Positions 61,550 to 64,000 of a stretch of 64,000 nt of DNA are shown here, piece after piece. The notes beneath the pieces were generated by a model, which was not told the origin of the DNA, made no database searches, and saw nothing but the letters and a program-made list of their open reading frames with translations. Positions within the stretch are counted from its first letter, which is position 1. The number at the start of each line of letters is the position of its first letter. Source of the DNA: Anaerolineales bacterium (lineage in GTDB: Bacteria > Chloroflexota > Anaerolineae > 4572-78 > J111); NCBI GenBank assembly GCA_020634855.1, contig JACKAU010000003.1:806001-870000 (forward strand), given 5' to 3'. The position numbers were made by a program, and so were the translations under genes.

Positions 61550-61607
61550 GGAGCGACAAAGCTTGCTTTGTCATCCATAGTTGGGTCAAAGTAAACTTTG
61601 TCGCTCC
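61550..61607 (+). promoter_or_regulatory. Leader inverted repeat, copy 2
   Basis: GGAGCGACAAAGCTTGC at its left end and AACTTTGTCGCTCC at its right end form the same inverted element as 25788-25840. It is followed by GAGGAGACAATC and ATG, closely resembling the sequence after copy 1. It separates pgl from tpx. Confidence 0.75.
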
Positions 61608-61634
61608 AGATCGTTATTTTCAGAGGAGACAATC

Positions 61635-62153
61635 ATGACAGAACATACAGGAGAACTAACCCATAAAGGCAAACCTGTGACCGTAATCGGTGACAAGTTA
61701 AACGTGGGGGATAAAGCCCCCAACTTTAGCTTGACGGACAACGATTGGTCAACCGTTACCCTTGATGACAGCGCCGGCAAAATCCGCCTGATTAGCGTGG
61801 TTCCTTCATTAGACACCGGCCTTTGCGATGCCCAAACTCGTCACTTTAATGAAGCGATCGCGGCTATGGGCGATAATGTGGTGGGCTATACCGTTAGCGC
61901 AGACCTACCCTATGCCCAAAAACGCTGGTGCGGCAACGCCGGCGTGGAAAATGTCATCACGCTCTCAGACCACAAGGATATGTCCTTTGGCAACGCTTAC
62001 GGCACCCATTACAAAGAGAGGCGCCTTGAACGGCGCGCTGTTTTCGTTATAGATGAAGCCGGCGTAGTGCAATACGTCGAATATCTCCCCGAGATTTCCC
62101 AACCCCCCGATTATGATGCAGCGCTGGCGGTTTTGAAGAAATTGGCTAGCTAA
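61635..62153 (+). CDS. tpx: Thiol peroxidase (atypical 2-Cys peroxiredoxin)
   Basis: 172 residues from ATG 61635, chosen for GGAGA 8 nt upstream. The peroxidatic cysteine lies in SVVPSLDTGLCDAQTRHF and the resolving cysteine in KRWCGNAGVENV, with the Tpx spacing. Tpx reduces hydroperoxides using thioredoxin. Its N-terminus LTHKGKPVTVIGDKLNVGDK is standard. It follows the NADPH-producing operon, which could supply reducing power via thioredoxin reductase; this functional link is inference. Confidence 0.95.
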   Translation: MTEHTGELTHKGKPVTVIGDKLNVGDKAPNFSLTDNDWSTVTLDDSAGKIRLISVVPSLDTGLCDAQTRHFNEAIAAMGDNVVGYTVSADLPYAQKRWCGNAGVENVITLSDHKDMSFGNAYGTHYKERRLERRAVFVIDEAGVVQYVEYLPEISQPPDYDAALAVLKKLAS

Positions 62154-62168
62154 CCGCTGCCTCTGATA

Positions 62169-62203
62169 TTAAAAAGCCCCCTTTTGGTAAGGGGGCTTTT
62201 TAA
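62169..62203. terminator. Bidirectional Rho-independent terminator
   Basis: TTAAAAAGCCCCC and GGGGGCTTTTTAA flank a loop of TTTTGGTAA. It serves tpx and the convergent LPQTG gene. Confidence 0.9.
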
Positions 62204-62238
62204 TGTGATGAGCAGATTAGTTCTTAAGTTGCTGCCGG

Positions 62239-63264
62239 TTAATGTTTAGTTGAGTCGCGATGCTCGGTATAGACATAAGCGAGTGTTTTTCGCAGTAAAA
62301 CCAGAACCAAACTGAGGGTCACCAATACCAGACCGCCCAAGATGATCAGCACGGGGCTGATGCCACTCTTTTCTCCACCGGTTTGCGGTAAGCTATTGGG
62401 CGACTCCGGTGTCGGCGCGGCGGGATCGGCGGCCATAGTATCCGATGTTGGGGTTGGTGTTGCGTTTTCGACCGTGGTCGTTACAGTAGATGTCGCTGTG
62501 ATCTCGACGGTAGTGGTCATCTCCGGGGTCACTGTCAACAACGGTTCAACAGTGGCATCTAAAACTTCACTCGTCGGTTCGACAGTTGGCTCATCCGTAG
62601 GTGTTGTTTGTTGCTCAGGAATAGCGGCGTAGGCGACCATGTCTTGCTCTGCATCGCTGGTCGATTCAAAAACCAGACCAAAGGGGAAGTAAACCGTCAA
62701 TTCCTGATCGGTGTTGTTAACAATATTGAGCGTGCCTTGACCTCGATAAGGTTCATCTTCCTCAGTTGGCAAGGAAACATCCATCGCTGCAAAGTCTTCA
62801 CTGCTCAGGCTAATCGAACCATCGGCTACCGCTTGGTCTAAGGCCACGCCTTCGGGATCAATGGGAGCCAGCGAAATATTGGCTGCTTGATCCAGCAGTT
62901 GTTGGGCTTCATCATGATTGACTTCACTTTGATCAAAAGCCCAACCCCCTTCAACCTGATGCCAAATGGCTAATTGGGTTTGAAGCGGGCTTGACTCGAC
63001 GGTACCATCTTCAATAGCAGTTTTAAGAACTCGTAAGACATCGTCTGAAGCTCGTCCATTAGGAGTGCTTAATTGAGCGGGAAAGGCCTTGTTAACCTCT
63101 AGGCAAAATGTATCAAATTGGATTGAGGTTTCCCCCCCGGCTGGAATAGTAACACTGACTTCCTCATACTCTGACTGTTGAGCTTGAGCCATAGTCGCCG
63201 GCAGAATAAGACCAAAAAATAACAATAATAGTATTACACCGACGCCGTACTTTCGCGATTGCAT
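62239..63264 (-). CDS. Sortase-type LPQTG-anchored surface protein
   Basis: 341 residues from ATG 63264, chosen for GGAGG 8 nt upstream; a longer frame upstream has no support. The N-terminal signal peptide (VILLLLFFGLILPATMAQAQ) is followed by a mixed domain, a Thr/Val/Pro-rich linker (about 230-285), the sorting motif NSLPQTGG, a hydrophobic helix and a charged tail ending STKH. Sortase would link it to the cell wall, which implies a monoderm-like envelope. The main domain (about 30-225) is unrecognised. No sortase gene is in the window. Confidence 0.85.
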   Translation of the reverse strand: MQSRKYGVGVILLLLFFGLILPATMAQAQQSEYEEVSVTIPAGGETSIQFDTFCLEVNKAFPAQLSTPNGRASDDVLRVLKTAIEDGTVESSPLQTQLAIWHQVEGGWAFDQSEVNHDEAQQLLDQAANISLAPIDPEGVALDQAVADGSISLSSEDFAAMDVSLPTEEDEPYRGQGTLNIVNNTDQELTVYFPFGLVFESTSDAEQDMVAYAAIPEQQTTPTDEPTVEPTSEVLDATVEPLLTVTPEMTTTVEITATSTVTTTVENATPTPTSDTMAADPAAPTPESPNSLPQTGGEKSGISPVLIILGGLVLVTLSLVLVLLRKTLAYVYTEHRDSTKH

Positions 63265-63512
63265 TAAAATCCTCCTATTTGTTGTTATGAAGAGCCACAA
63301 AAAGAGTGGCAGTAAAAGATTTGGCTGACTAATCCAGCAAGATGTGGCCACATTTCCTTGCATAGCGTTGAACTATAACCAGTTTAAGCGCATTTACAGC
63401 GACTAACCATACTCGTACGAGTGATTTCTTAAAATATGATAGAGCTATTTATGCCTTGTCATTTATAACTCTATCGAATGCGCGTCCAGTTCTTTCCTTA
63501 CCCATCTTAACC

Positions 63513-63548
63513 AAAAAAAGCAACGCCGAATAAATTCGACGTTGCTTT
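63513..63548 (-). terminator. Terminator for the gene entering at the right edge
   Basis: On the minus strand AAAGCAACGTCGAA pairs with TTCGGCGTTGCTTT and a T-run follows. The gap 63265-63640 otherwise holds nothing clear; a TATAAT-like element is not obvious. Confidence 0.75.
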
Positions 63549-63640
63549 AGATGGTATTTTGGATTTGATGCCGTCTCAATCAAACATTAGAGTAATTTAC
63601 AATTGTTTCAGAGAGAAGCGACAAGTCGCACTTTCATGCG

Positions 63641-64000
63641 TTAGACCCCATCGTAATATTCTTCAAAAAATTCCTTGATAGCAGTTTCCCCATTATCCGC
63701 GGCTTGTTCCCACATCTCGCGAAACTCGATGGCCAATCGCCGAGCCTCTTCCTCACCGTGCGAGCTGACATAAAAGCGTTTAGTCCATCTGTTGCGCTGA
63801 CCGTCGGGGCCAAGTGGGCAAAACGCGCCCCAATATTCCTGTTTTTTGCCGGTCTGCCCATGATAAGCGTGGGTGCGAAAGACGCCGGTGCGGCCGCTGG
63901 TATTATTAGCCTGCAACTTGCCTTTCATCAAAACATAGCGGGGACAAGGATGATCGTGCTCGCGTGGTAGATACTCTCGCGTTTGACGACATTCCTTCAG
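63641..64000 (-). CDS. AP2-like DNA-binding domain protein, N-terminus cut by window edge
   Basis: The frame is open from the right edge to a stop at 63641, at least 119 residues. Residues from the edge include REHDHPCPRYVLMKGKLQ, then NTSGRTGVFRTHAYHGQTGK, YWGAFCPLGPDG, RWTKRFYVSSHGEEEARRLA. The pattern S/T-G-x-x-G-V-x..., W-x-A..., F-x-V..., G..EA...A resembles the AP2/integrase DNA-binding fold found in phage integrases and homing nucleases. No nuclease motif is visible in the part present. The identity of the missing N-terminus is unknown; a stand-alone AP2 regulator is also possible. Confidence 0.5.
   Translation of the reverse strand: MKECRQTREYLPREHDHPCPRYVLMKGKLQANNTSGRTGVFRTHAYHGQTGKKQEYWGAFCPLGPDGQRNRWTKRFYVSSHGEEEARRLAIEFREMWEQAADNGETAIKEFFEEYYDGV

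Overview
The window is bacterial chromosomal DNA and most resembles a member of the Chloroflexota (Anaerolineae-like). This assignment is inferred from gene content, not from a marker search. The clues are large exported beta-sandwich proteins, HtrA-like lipoproteins, YfhO and PMT-type membrane glycosyltransferases with C-terminal beta domains, DUF4388/roadblock proteins, a group 3d Hox hydrogenase beside PFOR, an LPQTG-anchored protein, and many intergenic inverted repeats. No tRNA, rRNA, CRISPR array or prophage was recognised.

Layout. 1-1.4 kb: truncated gene for an exported protein. 1.5-6.5 kb: decayed accessory zone with a frameshifted Rrf2 regulator, a frameshifted membrane protein, IS630 and ISAs1 fragments, an OsmC protein, a methyltransferase, and a SnoaL-like gene cut by an IS whose transposase has an internal deletion. 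6.6-11.8 kb: an FHA protein, the heme operon hemE-hemH-hemG (minus strand) and a YdjM-like membrane protein. 11.8-17.1 kb: tig-clpP-clpX protein quality control and an FAH-family enzyme. 17.3-27.4 kb: surface and membrane functions (PPC-like protein, acylphosphatase homologue, prepilin peptidase, YfhO protein, ABC ATPase, CGNR regulator, lipoprotein, YadA-head/S74 protein). 27.8-35.7 kb: two tandem HtrA-like lipoproteins, an SGNH hydrolase, a PMT-like glycosyltransferase and a left-handed beta-helix transferase. 36-41.6 kb: TrpB2, a frameshifted MFS transporter, an unknown helical protein, a 41-bp satellite array and a truncated acyltransferase.

42-56 kb is the metabolic heart. A minus-strand operon encodes a winged-helix-like protein, HoxE, HoxF, HoxU, HoxY and HoxH, followed by two roadblock/LC7 proteins, a protoglobin and the hydrogenase maturation protease. 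Divergent from it, across a palindrome-bearing region, lie a REC-CBS-CBS response regulator, pyruvate:ferredoxin oxidoreductase and a dihydroorotate dehydrogenase-like flavoprotein. Together these look like a fermentative electron-disposal unit with built-in gas, redox and energy sensing. 56-64 kb: a YbdK-like ligase, the oxidative pentose phosphate operon gnd-zwf-pgl, thiol peroxidase, an LPQTG surface protein and a partial AP2-like gene.

The most notable unexplained signals are the protoglobin/LC7 extension of the hydrogenase operon, a leader cassette (inverted repeat plus RBS) shared by two unrelated genes, the 41-bp satellite, and repeated acidic Thr motifs in the FHA protein.
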